In this document: positions 1 to 6,953 of the stretch, piece after piece | Layout of the letters: every line of letters starts with the position of its first letter | Numbering within the stretch: position 1 is the first letter of the stretch | NCBI GenBank assembly: GCA_041688215.1 | Contig: JBDNIO010000033.1 | Span: forward strand, 1 to 12,067 | Direction of reading: 5' to 3' | Length of the DNA stretch: 12,067 bases | Source of the DNA: JBDNIO01 sp041688215 | Lineage (GTDB): Bacteria; Pseudomonadota; Gammaproteobacteria; Nevskiales; Salinisphaeraceae | Notes under the pieces: generated by a model | The model's database searches: none | Told to the model about the DNA's origin: nothing | What the model saw: only the letters and a program-made list of their open reading frames with translations | Translations under genes and position numbers: made by a program

Positions 1-1
1 A

Positions 2-373
2 AAAACCATTCGCGCTGGCGCCGACCCCGAAGACGCCGATGGCGACGGCATTTCCGGGCGCGTAAACACCGTCTGGGATTTCGACAAGAACCAAGCCGCC
101 ATGGGCCGCTATGGCTGGAAGGCCGGCCAACCCTCGGTGCGCCAGCAAACTACCGCCGCCTCCGGCACGGAATGGCGCACGCCGCCGTTATGGGGGATTG
201 GCCTGGCGAAAACCGTGTCGCCGGAGGCCACGTTCCTGCACGATGGTCGCGCGCGGAATTTGCTTGAAGCCATCCTTTGGCATGGTGGCGAAGCCGCGCT
301 GGCGCGCGAGCGCCTACAGCAAATGAGTAAAGCCGAGCGCGAGGCGTTGCTGGCGTTTTTGAATTCGCTTTAG
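2..373 (+). CDS. Di-heme oxidoreductase (DUF1111 / COG3488), 3' part, internally shortened
   Basis: The 5' end lies outside the window; reading starts in frame at base 2 and stops with TAG at 371-373. The family comprises periplasmic c-type di-heme proteins related to MauG and bacterial cytochrome c peroxidases. Family blocks visible here are the acidic stretch ADPEDADGDGISGRVN, GRYGWKAGQPSVRQQ, then EWRTPPLWGIGL, FLHDGRARN and EAILWHGGEA, ending in a helix LLAFLNSL typical of the family C-terminus. In relatives known to me, roughly 100 or more residues separate the GWKAxQP block from the EWRTPPLWGIGL block and include a CxxCH heme-binding motif and an HDMGEGL-like block. Here they are separated by only about eight residues (TTAASGT), so the middle is missing without loss of frame. 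The product would probably lack one heme. Family assignment is confident; whether the gene is functional is doubtful. It converges on fpr. Confidence 0.85.
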   Translation, partial: KTIRAGADPEDADGDGISGRVNTVWDFDKNQAAMGRYGWKAGQPSVRQQTTAASGTEWRTPPLWGIGLAKTVSPEATFLHDGRARNLLEAILWHGGEAALARERLQQMSKAEREALLAFLNSL

Positions 374-422
374 GTAATCAATTTAAATTTCGCCCAACGG
401 GGTATGAAACCCCGCAGGGCGA

Positions 423-454
423 CCAAAGGGGAGAATCACGATTCTCCCCTTTGG
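423..454. repeat. Perfect 15-bp inverted repeat
   Basis: The arms 423-437 (CCAAAGGGGAGAATC) and 440-454 are perfect reverse complements separated by two bases, so an RNA hairpin would have about 13 paired bases and a loop of about 6. No T-run follows on either strand, so it is not a classical intrinsic terminator, though it may help insulate the two convergent genes. Confidence 0.75.
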
Positions 455-471
455 GAACCCCATCGCGCAGA

Positions 472-498
472 CCCCGCGGCAAGCCACGGGGAATTTTT
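472..498 (+). terminator. Candidate intrinsic terminator after the DUF1111 gene
   Basis: The stem CCCCG-C-GG / CC-A-CGGGG (472-479 with 484-491, one internal mismatch, CAAG-type loop) is followed by AATTTTTAGG, with the T-run at 494-498. It is the only stem in this gap followed by a T-run on the plus strand, and it lies about 100 bases after the DUF1111 stop codon, which is rather far. Moderate to low confidence. Confidence 0.4.
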
Positions 499-606
499 AG
501 GATTAAAAAAGAACTAAACCGCAAAGGCGCAGAGCGAAATTCAATTTAGTGACTCTCACGTTGAATCAGGTCGTGGCCCTGCCGCGCTGCATATACCCTT
601 TTTTAA

Positions 607-689
607 AACACAGAGGCGCACAGAGGCGCACGGAGGAAGGGATTCAAGCCAAGCAAAACCCTCTGTGCGCCTCCGTGCGCCTCTGTGTT
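607..689. repeat. Long imperfect hairpin made of tandem CACAGAGGCG units
   Basis: The left arm 607-636 pairs with the right arm 660-689 over about 30 bp with two non-Watson-Crick positions; the loop is about 22 bases. The left arm contains two direct CACAGAGGCG copies followed by the variant CACGGAGG; the right arm holds the same units on the other strand with the variant in the middle position. A related unit (ACCGCAAAGGCGCAGAG) occurs upstream at about 517-534. Intergenic sequence of this kind recurs in environmental proteobacterial genomes in my experience, but I cannot name a catalogued family. Confidence 0.7.
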
Positions 690-771
690 CATAATTGAAG
701 CGGATGAATTGTTAAGTGCGCTCGAAGCTGACACGGTTTCATACCCCGTTGGTAGAAATTCAATTTGATTT

Positions 772-1515
772 TTACCAATAGTTTTCGGTCGTGACATGCC
801 CTTTCTCTTTACGCGTATTGGGCGTAAATCCGCGCCCGGCCAGGGCTTCCTGCGTGTCGCGCACCATATCCGGATTGCCGCAAATCATGACTTGCGAGTT
901 TTCCGGGTGCAGGGTCAAGCCGGCACGTTCTTCCAGCGCGCCGGACTCGATCGCGGCGGGCACGCGGCCGGGTAGCGCGTCGTTCGCCTGTTCGCGCGAG
1001 ACAAACGGAATGTATTGAAATACTCCGGGATTATCGGCCACGTGCTGTTTGATGCGATCCTGATAGGTAAGCTCTGCGCCCAGGCGCACCGCGTGCACCA
1101 GCACGATTTTGCTGAAGCGCTGCCAGGGAACATCGGTTTTCAGCATGGACAAAAACGGCCCCAGCGCGGTGCCGGTGGACAGCATCCAGAGCTGGTCCGC
1201 GTCGGGCACCATGTCGAGCGTGAAAAAACCGCCGCCCTTGGGGCCGACGAGCACGGGGTCGCCCGGTTCCAGGCGGTGCAGTTTGGACGAGAGCGGGCCT
1301 TCGGGTACGATGATGGAGTAAAACTCCAGCACGTCGTCTTGCGGCGGATTAACAAAAGAGTAAGGTCGGCCCAATGGCTTGCCTTCTATATCCATCGCCA
1401 AGCGGCCGAACTGGCCGGCGTTGAACGGGGCGATGTCGGCCTTCACGCGCAGTGAATACAGCGTGTCGGTCCATTTGATGTTTTCGACAACGGTGCCTTC
1501 AATCCATCGGGCCAT
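772..1515 (-). CDS. fpr: Ferredoxin--NADP+ reductase
   Basis: Cytoplasmic FAD enzyme moving electrons between NADP(H) and ferredoxin or flavodoxin, used for iron-sulfur and radical enzymes and in oxidative stress responses. The 247-residue product matches the bacterial Fpr (subclass II) plan: N-terminal FAD-binding barrel with RPYSFVNPP at 50-58, then an NADP-binding domain with LSTGTALGPFLSML from about 112, VSRE, and the CGNPDMVRDTQ block near the C-terminus. It ends GHVTTENYW, very like E. coli Fpr (GHMTAEHYW); the C-terminal aromatic residue stacks near the flavin in this subclass. The frame stays open 53 codons further upstream, but ATG at 1515 is chosen because it gives the normal N-terminus (MARWIEGTVV) and has a GAGAAG ribosome site 4-9 bases before it. 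It lies downstream of, and in the same orientation as, the MATE gene but is separated by 366 bases containing a repeat, so it is probably transcribed on its own. Confidence 0.95.
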   Translation of the reverse strand: MARWIEGTVVENIKWTDTLYSLRVKADIAPFNAGQFGRLAMDIEGKPLGRPYSFVNPPQDDVLEFYSIIVPEGPLSSKLHRLEPGDPVLVGPKGGGFFTLDMVPDADQLWMLSTGTALGPFLSMLKTDVPWQRFSKIVLVHAVRLGAELTYQDRIKQHVADNPGVFQYIPFVSREQANDALPGRVPAAIESGALEERAGLTLHPENSQVMICGNPDMVRDTQEALAGRGFTPNTRKEKGHVTTENYW

Positions 1516-1668
1516 AATCTTCTCGGGTGATCTGTTACAAGTGTTGAATCTGGGCGGCTCGCTGGCCGGCGCGCGCAAGTCTAGCAAAGTCTGTGCCTTG
1601 GGGCGCGCTAGTGTAGTGTGTAGTGCGTTGGAATTAACGCTACTTAAACGGCGATGAGCACGAGAACC

Positions 1669-1803
1669 CGTCACTGCGAGCGAAGCGCGGCAATCTAGTG
1701 CCGGAGTCGTTGCGAGTTATACGGGGCTCCCCACTGGATTGCCACGTCAGCCCCGCTAACGGGGCTCACTACGTTCAACTCGCTACACTCGCTCGCAATG
1801 ACG
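1669..1803. repeat. Dispersed-type intergenic repeat with inverted ends
   Basis: It lies in the 366-base gap 1516-1881 between the MATE gene and fpr. The ends are inverted copies: CGTCACTGCGAGCGA at 1669-1683 against the reverse complement at about 1789-1803 (one mismatch), and GGCAATC near 1690 against GGATTGCC at 1737-1743. Inside are a perfect stem AGCCCCG-CTAA-CGGGGCT (1749-1766) and a short GGGG/CCCC palindrome near 1725. The CGTCATTGCGAGCGAAGCG...GCAATC pattern is a recurring intergenic repeat in many bacterial genomes; I recognise the pattern but not a formal family name. The remainder of the gap (1516-1668 and 1804-1881) shows no gene; 1609-1630 has a short TAGTG-type tandem repeat. 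Confidence 0.7.
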
Positions 1804-1881
1804 ACTTTTCGCTTTTTACCCATGTGGCTGTATAGGTTCCAAACTACAATGGCGTACTACAAAGTCCTGCCGCCAGCGCAG

Positions 1882-3225
1882 CTAGACCTGAATTCTTGCC
1901 CAGCCCTTGCGTTGCCAGAACAGCGCGAACACTGCCGTCTGCAGCGTGCGGTAACCGACAAACGCCAGCCAGATTGAAAGCAGCCCCAGGCCCCACTGCG
2001 TGCCCATGAACCACGCAAGCGGCAGGAACAACAGCCACTGTAAACCCAGTGCCACCAGCATGACTTGCCAGGTGGCGCCCGCGCCGAGCAGGCTTTGCAT
2101 CAGGATCAGGCCGACGCCGTCCAGAACAATGCCGGCGCCAATCACCTGCAGGGGCAAACGCCCCAAGTCGATCAGATTCGTCTGGTGCAGAAAAACCCCG
2201 AGCACCGCGTCGGGCAGAACTACCATCGGCAAACCCAGCAGCACGAAAATGTAAACGCCGATGCGCGCCACGTCCCAGGCCCAACGATGCGCGTCCTCGC
2301 TGTTACGCCGCCCCAGCGCGTGGCCCACCAGCGTGGCCGCAGCCAGGCCCAGGCCGATGCCCGGTAGCACCGCAACCAGGGTAATGTTGATCAGCACGTT
2401 TGCCACCGCCAGTTCTTCAGTGCCGACCTTGGCCACAATCCAGAACAGCACCGTCAAGCCAGCGGAAAACATGAACTGTTGCAGCGACACCGGCAGGCCG
2501 AGCCTGAGTTGTCGCCTGAGCTGACTAAAGTCCGGCAGGCGATGCAAAAATCCCGCGCCGCGCGCCAGCTTATAGGCCATGACAAAATAAATCAGCGTGC
2601 CAAAAAAGTTGCTGATGCTAGTGCCAATGCCCGCGCCCGTGGCCCCCATCTCCGGCAATCCGAAGTGGCCGAAGATCAGCCCGTAATTCAGGAAAACGTT
2701 CAGCGCGTGCATCAGTAACAGCGTGTATAAATACAGACGCGATAAATTCACCGCATTCCAGTAGCCGCGAAACGCGAAGTTCATACCCACGGCGGCCACC
2801 GAAACCAGCCGCGCCTGCAAATAGGGCGTGCCCTGGTCGACCACGGCTCCATCGTTAACCAGCACATTAAACAACCAAGGCGCGGCGAAATACAGCGCCA
2901 GGGATATGGGAATGCCGAGCAGTAATGCGAGTATCAATCCGCCGTTGAGCGGCACGGCGGTTTCGTCGAACTTATCCTCACCGTAACGGCGCGCAGCGGT
3001 CGTCTGCACTGCGGTCGCCAGGCCAATAACCACCGCCACCGACATGAAACTGATAAAGCTCGCCATGCCCACACCCGCCAGCGCCGGTGCACCCAGCGAA
3101 CCGACCATGGCGGTATCGATCAGGTTCATCAGATTCTGCGAAGTCATGCCGCCGATAATCGGCAGCGCGAGCACCAGAATGCGGCGGGTACGATCACCCG
3201 GAACGAGGGCGGCAGGGAGTTGCAT
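1882..3225 (-). CDS. MATE family multidrug/sodium (or proton) antiporter
   Basis: An inner-membrane drug/cation antiporter of about 447 residues, the usual MATE length, with about 12 hydrophobic helices. The N-terminus LALPIIGGMTSQNLMNLIDTAMVG is the characteristic first MATE helix, and the MGATGAGIGTSISN and VLPGIGLGLAAATLVGHALG blocks mark the two halves of the internal repeat. The frame is open for 121 more codons upstream, but that extension runs antisense through the start of ppx and is not protein-like; ATG at 3225 gives the natural start MQLPAALVPGDRTRRILVLALP. No Shine-Dalgarno sequence precedes it, and a TGCTATATT extended -10-like element ends 6 bases before the ATG. It is divergent from ppx with an 87-base spacer. 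The transported substrate cannot be told from sequence. Confidence 0.93.
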   Translation of the reverse strand: MQLPAALVPGDRTRRILVLALPIIGGMTSQNLMNLIDTAMVGSLGAPALAGVGMASFISFMSVAVVIGLATAVQTTAARRYGEDKFDETAVPLNGGLILALLLGIPISLALYFAAPWLFNVLVNDGAVVDQGTPYLQARLVSVAAVGMNFAFRGYWNAVNLSRLYLYTLLLMHALNVFLNYGLIFGHFGLPEMGATGAGIGTSISNFFGTLIYFVMAYKLARGAGFLHRLPDFSQLRRQLRLGLPVSLQQFMFSAGLTVLFWIVAKVGTEELAVANVLINITLVAVLPGIGLGLAAATLVGHALGRRNSEDAHRWAWDVARIGVYIFVLLGLPMVVLPDAVLGVFLHQTNLIDLGRLPLQVIGAGIVLDGVGLILMQSLLGAGATWQVMLVALGLQWLLFLPLAWFMGTQWGLGLLSIWLAFVGYRTLQTAVFALFWQRKGWARIQV

Positions 3226-3231
3226 GCGCGC

Positions 3232-3237
3232 AATATA
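3232..3237 (-). promoter_or_regulatory. Candidate extended -10 promoter of the MATE gene, possibly leaderless
   Basis: On the minus strand TGC-TATATT ends 6 bases before the ATG at 3225, so transcription from it would start at or next to the start codon. There is no obvious -35 hexamer and no ribosome site, which fits a leaderless message, but the motif is short and could be chance. Confidence 0.35.
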
Positions 3238-3312
3238 GCATTGGCGCTGCAATAGACTGCGGGTTTTGCGTACACTTAGCGCTCCACCCACCTGCAACCT
3301 GTTGGCTGTTGA

Positions 3313-4827
3313 ATGTCGCAACCCCTCGAGGCCGCTGATGACGCGGCTGAAACCGTCGCCGCTGTTGATTTGGGGTCCAACAGTTTTCACATGGTGGTGG
3401 CGCGTGCGAGCGGCGCCGAGTTGCATGTCGTGGATCGCATAAAGGAATCCGTGCGCCTGGCGGCGGGGCTGGACGAAAAACGTCAGCTTAGCGATGAAGC
3501 ACGCAGCCGGGCGCTCGATTGCCTGCAGCGTTTTGGCCAGCGACTCCGCCCCATGCCGCAAGGCCAGGTGCGCGCGGTGGGCACCCACACCATGCGCCGG
3601 GCGCGTGGCATAAGTGATTTTCTAGCCCAGGCCGAGGATGCGCTGGGCCACCCTATTGAAATAATCTACGGCGCCGAGGAAGCACGCCTGATATACGGCG
3701 GCGTAGCGCAGGATCTGGGCAATAATCGGCCCCGGCGACTGGTAATAGACATTGGCGGCAGCTCCACTGAATTGATTATTGGAGAAGGCGCGAAACCGCA
3801 GTTGATTGAAAGCGTCTCCCTGGGCGCGGTCGTTCATACGCAACGCTATTTCCCCAAAGGCAAGATCGACAAGCAAGCCTGGAAATCCGCCGTGCTCGGC
3901 GCTCGTGTAGGACTCGAAGCGCTGGAACGCGACTATCGCAATGCCGGCTGGGACGTGACAATCGGCGCGTCTGGCAGCATTAAAGCGGTGCAGAAAGTGT
4001 GCGAACAGGCGGGCTGGTCAGCGCAGAAGATTACACTCGACGGACTTAAACAATTAGGCAAGGCGCTTATCAAGTGCGGTCAGCTCGACAAGCTCGACCT
4101 GTCTGGACTTGCTGAAGATCGCCGGCCCATATTTGCCGGCGGCACAGCGGCACTTACCGCGATTTTCGAGAGCTTGAGAATCGACGAAATGGAAGTCTCG
4201 GACAAAGCCCTGCGTGAGGGCCTGCTGCTCGACCTGCTCGGCCGCTTGGGTGACAGCGGCGTGCGCGAAGACAGCGTAACCGCAGCCGCCGCGCGCTATG
4301 GCGCGGACCACGCACATGCCGAGCGCGTGGCCGTCACGGCGCACAGTCTGCTGGAACAGAACCCGCAAATCCCCGGCGGTATTCGCCGCAATGCCCAGTA
4401 TTTGCGCTGGGCCGCGAGGCTGCATGAAATCGGCCTGGCAATTTCACACAAGGGCTATCACCGCCACGGCGAATACATTGTGCGCAACGCCGATTTACAG
4501 GGCTTTTCGCAAAGCGAGCAGGCGGTGCTTGCGGCTCTGGTGCGCTTGCATCGGGGCCGGTTTCGCGATGAAATCCTGAGCGACCTGCCCGCAGGCCAGC
4601 AACTGACAACCCGGTGGCTGGCACTATTACTGCGCATGGCCATACTCGTGCACCGTGGCCGCGACCCGCAGGCCAAGCCATCGCTCAGCCTGCAACTCGA
4701 AGGCGAAAAACTGCGTGTGGCTTTCGCCGACGGCTGGCTGGAGGCACGCCCGCTGACACGCGAGGACCTTGAAAGAGAGAAGGACTACCTGGCCCTTGCC
4801 GGGTACAAGTTAAAGATTACGAGCTAG
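3313..4827 (+). CDS. ppx: Exopolyphosphatase (Ppx/GppA family)
   Basis: Removes terminal phosphate from long-chain polyphosphate in the cytoplasm; relatives (GppA) also hydrolyse pppGpp. The 504 residues match proteobacterial Ppx/GppA length. The sugar-kinase-like fold is visible as phosphate loop 1 DLGSNSFHM (19-27), RAVGTHTMRRA (87-97), the catalytic block IIYGAEEARLIYGG (117-130, the E122/E123 pair including the likely catalytic glutamate), and phosphate loop 2 IDIGGSSTEL (145-154). The C-terminal HD-like part includes ARLHEIGLAISHKGYHRH (368-385) with LHEIG and a conserved KGYHRHG stretch, which favours the long Ppx form. ATG at 3313 is the first start in frame; the ribosome site is poor. 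The gene ends 33 bases from the end of ppk, which converges on it. All motifs look intact, in contrast to the neighbouring kinase gene. Confidence 0.93.
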   Translation: MSQPLEAADDAAETVAAVDLGSNSFHMVVARASGAELHVVDRIKESVRLAAGLDEKRQLSDEARSRALDCLQRFGQRLRPMPQGQVRAVGTHTMRRARGISDFLAQAEDALGHPIEIIYGAEEARLIYGGVAQDLGNNRPRRLVIDIGGSSTELIIGEGAKPQLIESVSLGAVVHTQRYFPKGKIDKQAWKSAVLGARVGLEALERDYRNAGWDVTIGASGSIKAVQKVCEQAGWSAQKITLDGLKQLGKALIKCGQLDKLDLSGLAEDRRPIFAGGTAALTAIFESLRIDEMEVSDKALREGLLLDLLGRLGDSGVREDSVTAAAARYGADHAHAERVAVTAHSLLEQNPQIPGGIRRNAQYLRWAARLHEIGLAISHKGYHRHGEYIVRNADLQGFSQSEQAVLAALVRLHRGRFRDEILSDLPAGQQLTTRWLALLLRMAILVHRGRDPQAKPSLSLQLEGEKLRVAFADGWLEARPLTREDLEREKDYLALAGYKLKITS

Positions 4828-4860
4828 GCGGGCTTTCCAGCAAGCGATGTTGCGCGGCAA

Positions 4861-6899
4861 TCACCTCTTCACCGGGCGCGGGGGCTGGGCCTTGTTGTAT
4901 TCACCGCGCTCATCAAGCACCCAGGCCTGGGTGTTGTCGCTAAGGTAGGTGTTCAAGTTCGCCTGCACACGCTGGCGTAAATCAGCATCCTCCACCGGAA
5001 AAAATTACGCTCCATCCAGTCGGCACTGCCTAAATACAACTCTGAATTCCCATCGTTCTGAAAAAAGAACACGCGCGTGTGTTCCAGAAAACGGCCGATA
5101 ATTGAACGCACGCGGATGTTGTCGGAGGTGCCCGACACGCCCGGGCGCAGGCAACATACTCCGCGTATGATCAAATCAATTTGCACACTGGCACGCGACG
5201 CCCGGTAAAGGGCACGGATGGTTTGTGTTTCAACCAGGGAATTCATCTTGGCGATGATGCGAGCTGGCTTGCCGGCCTCGGCCAGTTCGGTTGCGCGGTC
5301 GATTTTCGCAATCATGGCGTCGTGCAGATTAAACGGTGCATCAATCAGCTTGGCCAGGCCGGATATCTTGCCCAGACTAGTGAGTTGCAAAAACATCTCG
5401 TGCACGTCGTTGCCCAGCGCCTCGTCGCAGCTAAACAATCCATAGTCGGTATACAGGCGCGCGGTTTTGGGATGATAGTTACCCGTGGACAAATGCACGT
5501 AATGGCGCAGGCCGTCTACCTCGCGCCGCACGATTAGCGTCATCTTGGCGTGGGTTTTATAGCCGACGACGCCGTACACCACATGCGCGCCGGCTTCCTG
5601 CAGACGGTTGGCCAGCTTGATGTTGTCGGCCTCGTCAAAACGCGCGCGCAGCTCCACCACCACGGTCACTTCCTTGCCATTGTTGGCCGCATCCACCAGC
5701 GCGTCTATCACCGCGGAATCGGGGCCGGTGCGGTACAGGGTCTGTTTAATGGCCAGCACCTTGCGGTCACGCGAGGCACGGCGAACGAATGCAATCACCG
5801 GCAAAAATGCATCAAACGGATGATGCAGCAGCACATCACCATTGCGAATTTCGGAGAACAGATTGGCGCTTGGCGCCAGACTGTTGGGCAGACGCGGTGT
5901 GAACGGCGGGTACTTCAGATCCGGGCGGTCGACCATATCCAGAATCGCCATGAGCCGGTTCACATTCACCGGCCCATCGACCTGATACACGTCCACCTGC
6001 GCGAGCATAAAGCGTTCGCGCAAATAGGCAATCATGCGCTGCGGGTAGTTGTGCGCCACTTCCAGGCGCACCGCGTCGCCGTAGCGTCGGCTGGGCAGCT
6101 CGCCCTCTACGGCGCGTAGTAAATCCTCGACTTCTTCCTCGTCTACGAACAAATCCGAATTGCGGGTCACACGGAACTGATAGTAGCCGGTAGCACTCAT
6201 GCTGGGGAATAAATCCTCGACGTGCGCATGAATCACCGAGGACAGAAACACGAAGTCATTCTGGCCGCTGTCGGTTTCATCATCGGGCAATTGAATCAGC
6301 CGTGGCAGGGCGCGTGGCGCCTACACAACGGCGTAATCAATGTTGCGCCCGAAGGCATCCTTGCCCTGTAGCGAGACGATAAAGTTCAGGCTCTTGTTCA
6401 GAATCCGCGGGAAGGGATGCGCCGGGTCCAGTCCCGGCGGGCAGATCACCGGCAGCAATTCGTCTTCGAAATACTGCGCCAGCCAGCGGCGCCGGCTGTC
6501 GTTCCATTCGCCGCGGCGCACAAAACGAATACCTGCGTCCTGCAACTGCGTAATCAGCACGTCGTTTAGCGTGCGATATTGCTCATCGACCAGACTGTGT
6601 GCGCGTTCGCTCACGGCGTTTAACACTTCTGCCGGCGACATATTGTCGGCATCGGTCGCCGCAGAGGCCAACTCCGCCTTTTGCTGCACGCCGGCCACGC
6701 GCACTTCAAAAAACTCATCCAGATTGGTAGAGGAAATGCACAGGAATTTCAGCCGCTCGAGCAGCGGCACACTGGTATCCTTGGCCTGTTCCAGCACGCG
6801 CGCGTTAAACTCCAGCAACGAAAGCTTCCGGTTTATGTAGAGTTCCGGAGCATCGAGTGCCGGCAGATCAGCTTCGGAATTTATGGCGGCGTCTTGCAT
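4861..6899 (-). pseudogene. ppk: Polyphosphate kinase 1, disrupted by an amber codon and a frame-shifting deletion
   Basis: PPK1 makes polyphosphate from ATP. The reading starts at ATG 6899 (MQDAAINSE; TTG at 6905 is an in-frame alternative). The N-terminal piece carries YINRKLSLLEFNARVLEQA and TNLDEFFEVRVAG and ends ...NIDYAVV at an in-frame TAG (6321-6323, codon 193). The next codons continue in the same frame as APRALPRLIQLPDDET, normal PPK sequence. The large C-terminal part has LAIKQTLYRTG, VGYKTHAKM with the phospho-histidine H450, the second histidine H469 in YVHLSTGNYH, and GSADWMERNFFR. At 4995-5001 the frame breaks: the next bases would give nonsense ending at 4953, while another frame resumes PVEDADLRQRV...VLDERGEYNKAQPPR and stops at 4861. 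About seven family residues (RVEVCF-like) are missing there, consistent with a 22-base loss; restoring 22 bases gives 687 codons, normal for PPK1. Identity is certain; functionality as written is unlikely. Confidence 0.92.
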
Positions 6900-6953
6900 A
6901 TACAACTTTTTGGCGAATGACCCCTTAGTTTAGCAAGCCAGGATTACAGATTA

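Larger units (their letters stand above)
377..769. repeat. Hairpin-rich non-coding block bounded by imperfect 37-bp inverted repeats
   Basis: This is the whole gap between the convergent DUF1111 and fpr genes. The reverse complement of 377-413 matches 733-769 at about 31 of 37 positions, with an uninterrupted 18-base core around TTTCATACCCCGTTGG. The left arm starts 3 bases after one stop codon and the right arm ends 2 bases before the other. A third copy of the arm's A/T-rich tail (GAAATTCAATTT) occurs at about 534-545 in the same orientation as the copy at 756-767. Inside are at least four hairpins: 391-421 (outer CGCCC/GGGCG, inner CGGGG/CCCCG), 423-454, 472-491 and 607-689. I see no credible gene in it; the one minus-strand reading frame across the right part merely translates the repeats. 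It could be a non-autonomous mobile element (MITE-like) or a layered terminator region. Confidence 0.6.

Noticed and set aside
607..689. CRISPR array
   Set aside because: The units are about 10 bases, adjacent, and arranged as an inverted pair; there are no regular unique spacers and no cas genes.
603..797. 64-codon minus-strand frame over the hairpin block
   Set aside because: It translates the CACAGAGGCG repeats and the end of fpr in another frame; there is no ribosome site and no family resemblance.
1516..1674. 53-codon upstream extension of fpr
   Set aside because: MARWIEGTVV at 1515 matches the normal Fpr N-terminus and has a ribosome site; the extension has no conserved features.
3226..3588. 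N-terminal extension of the MATE gene by 121 codons
   Set aside because: The extension runs antisense through the start of ppx and its spacer, is not protein-like, and precedes the canonical MATE first helix.
5550..6119. 189-codon open frame on the plus strand across ppk
   Set aside because: It is antisense to well-conserved PPK1 sequence, rich in His and Arg as expected for a shadow frame, with no recognisable domain.
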